From the NCBI RefSeq assembly GCF_049341065.1, contig NZ_JBMPIX010000018.1:1-64000 (forward strand): DNA of 64,000 bases, written 5' to 3'. A program made the translations under genes and the position numbers. The stretch comes from Pacificoceanicola sp049341065. GTDB lineage: Bacteria; Pseudomonadota; Alphaproteobacteria; Rhodobacterales; Rhodobacteraceae. The notes under the pieces are model-generated. The model did not search any database, was not told where the DNA came from, and saw only the letters and a program-made list of their open reading frames with translations. Shown here piece by piece: positions 63,726 to 64,000 of the stretch (within the stretch, counting starts at the first letter, position 1; each line of letters begins with the position of its first letter).

Positions 63726-64000
63726 ATGGGACTGCGCGCCATGGTTCTGGCCGTTTCTGCGGCCTTGATGCTTGCTGGATGCGGCGCAAATTTCTCGGGT
63801 GTTGATTCGACCCCGGAAGAGGTTGCCGCCGCAGCATACCGTCACCCCGGGCCGCCCGAGCTGACCCTTTATACCATGATCAACAATCGGTCGGGCTCTG
63901 GCGCGCATACGAGCCTTATGATCAATGCCTCGCAGCGCGTGGTGTTTGATCCGGCTGGCTCGGTTCGCCTGCGTGCAGTGCCAGAGATGCGCGATGTTCT
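63726..64000 (+). CDS. Lipoprotein, cut off by the window end
   Basis: The first 91 residues of a lipoprotein. The signal sequence ends in the lipobox LAGC (Cys at about 18), followed by DSTPEEVAAAAYRHPGPP and TLYTMINNRSGSGAHTSLMIN. The gene runs off the right edge. AAGGGGGGG lies just upstream. This resembles lipoproteins common in Rhodobacteraceae, function unknown; the missing C-terminus prevents more. Confidence 0.75.
   Translation, partial: MGLRAMVLAVSAALMLAGCGANFSGVDSTPEEVAAAAYRHPGPPELTLYTMINNRSGSGAHTSLMINASQRVVFDPAGSVRLRAVPEMRDV

Overview
This 64 kb window looks like a chromosomal segment of a high-GC marine alphaproteobacterium of the Rhodobacteraceae/Roseobacter type. The evidence is the F1-ATP synthase operon in the order atpH-A-G-D-C with no F0 genes beside it, the aa3-type cytochrome oxidase subunit IV peptide, DUF2125 and DUF6173 proteins, gene style (ATGA overlaps) and overall protein similarity. 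No genus can be assigned from sequence alone.

Region by region. (1) 1-3831: right part of a small integrated element next to the 3' end of a tRNA-Ser(GGA) gene. It carries an AlpA-like regulator, a winged-helix protein, a primase-polymerase, two small membrane proteins and two phage-associated proteins, with no virion genes in view. (2) 4357-9651: capsule export genes kpsT-kpsE, an NhaA antiporter, a uracil-DNA-glycosylase-family protein and an SseB-family protein. (3) 9679-20495, minus strand: a transport and catabolism cluster. It holds a peptide/opine-type ABC transporter (binding protein, two permeases, a fused double ATPase), a haloacetate-dehalogenase-like hydrolase, an aldehyde dehydrogenase, two SDR oxidoreductases and a NylC/DmpA-type P1 peptidase. 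(4) 20659-35569: mostly core genes: panB-panC, an M20 deacylase, ChaC, a MotA/ExbB-like protein paired with an 861-residue coiled-coil OmpA protein, an M23 peptidase, clpA, gloB and a methyltransferase. (5) 35625-36816: a decayed calcium-binding (RTX-like) gene. (6) 37243-42219: F1-ATP synthase. (7) 42421-52490: H-type lectin, diheme cytochrome c, prs, plsY, a pyrB...pyrC block with three unknown membrane-associated genes in between, a second uracil-DNA glycosylase, a LysE exporter and moaB. (8) 52591-64000: an RND efflux pair, a DsbD-N-like protein, algH/yqgE, tsaC/sua5, an acyl-CoA dehydrogenase with an MBL hydrolase, and small genes ending in a truncated lipoprotein.

The most interesting points are these: the putative phage satellite-like element at tRNA-Ser; the ABC-transporter cluster combining a hydrolase with the complete fluoroacetate-dehalogenase residue set and an Asn/Thr self-cleaving P1 peptidase; the gene beside pyrB that looks like a dihydroorotase but has lost its metal ligands and catalytic Asp (PyrC'-like); a family-4-like uracil-DNA glycosylase without the Fe-S cysteines; and the stator-like coiled-coil OmpA pair. 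All functional calls come from reading the sequence; no database search was run.
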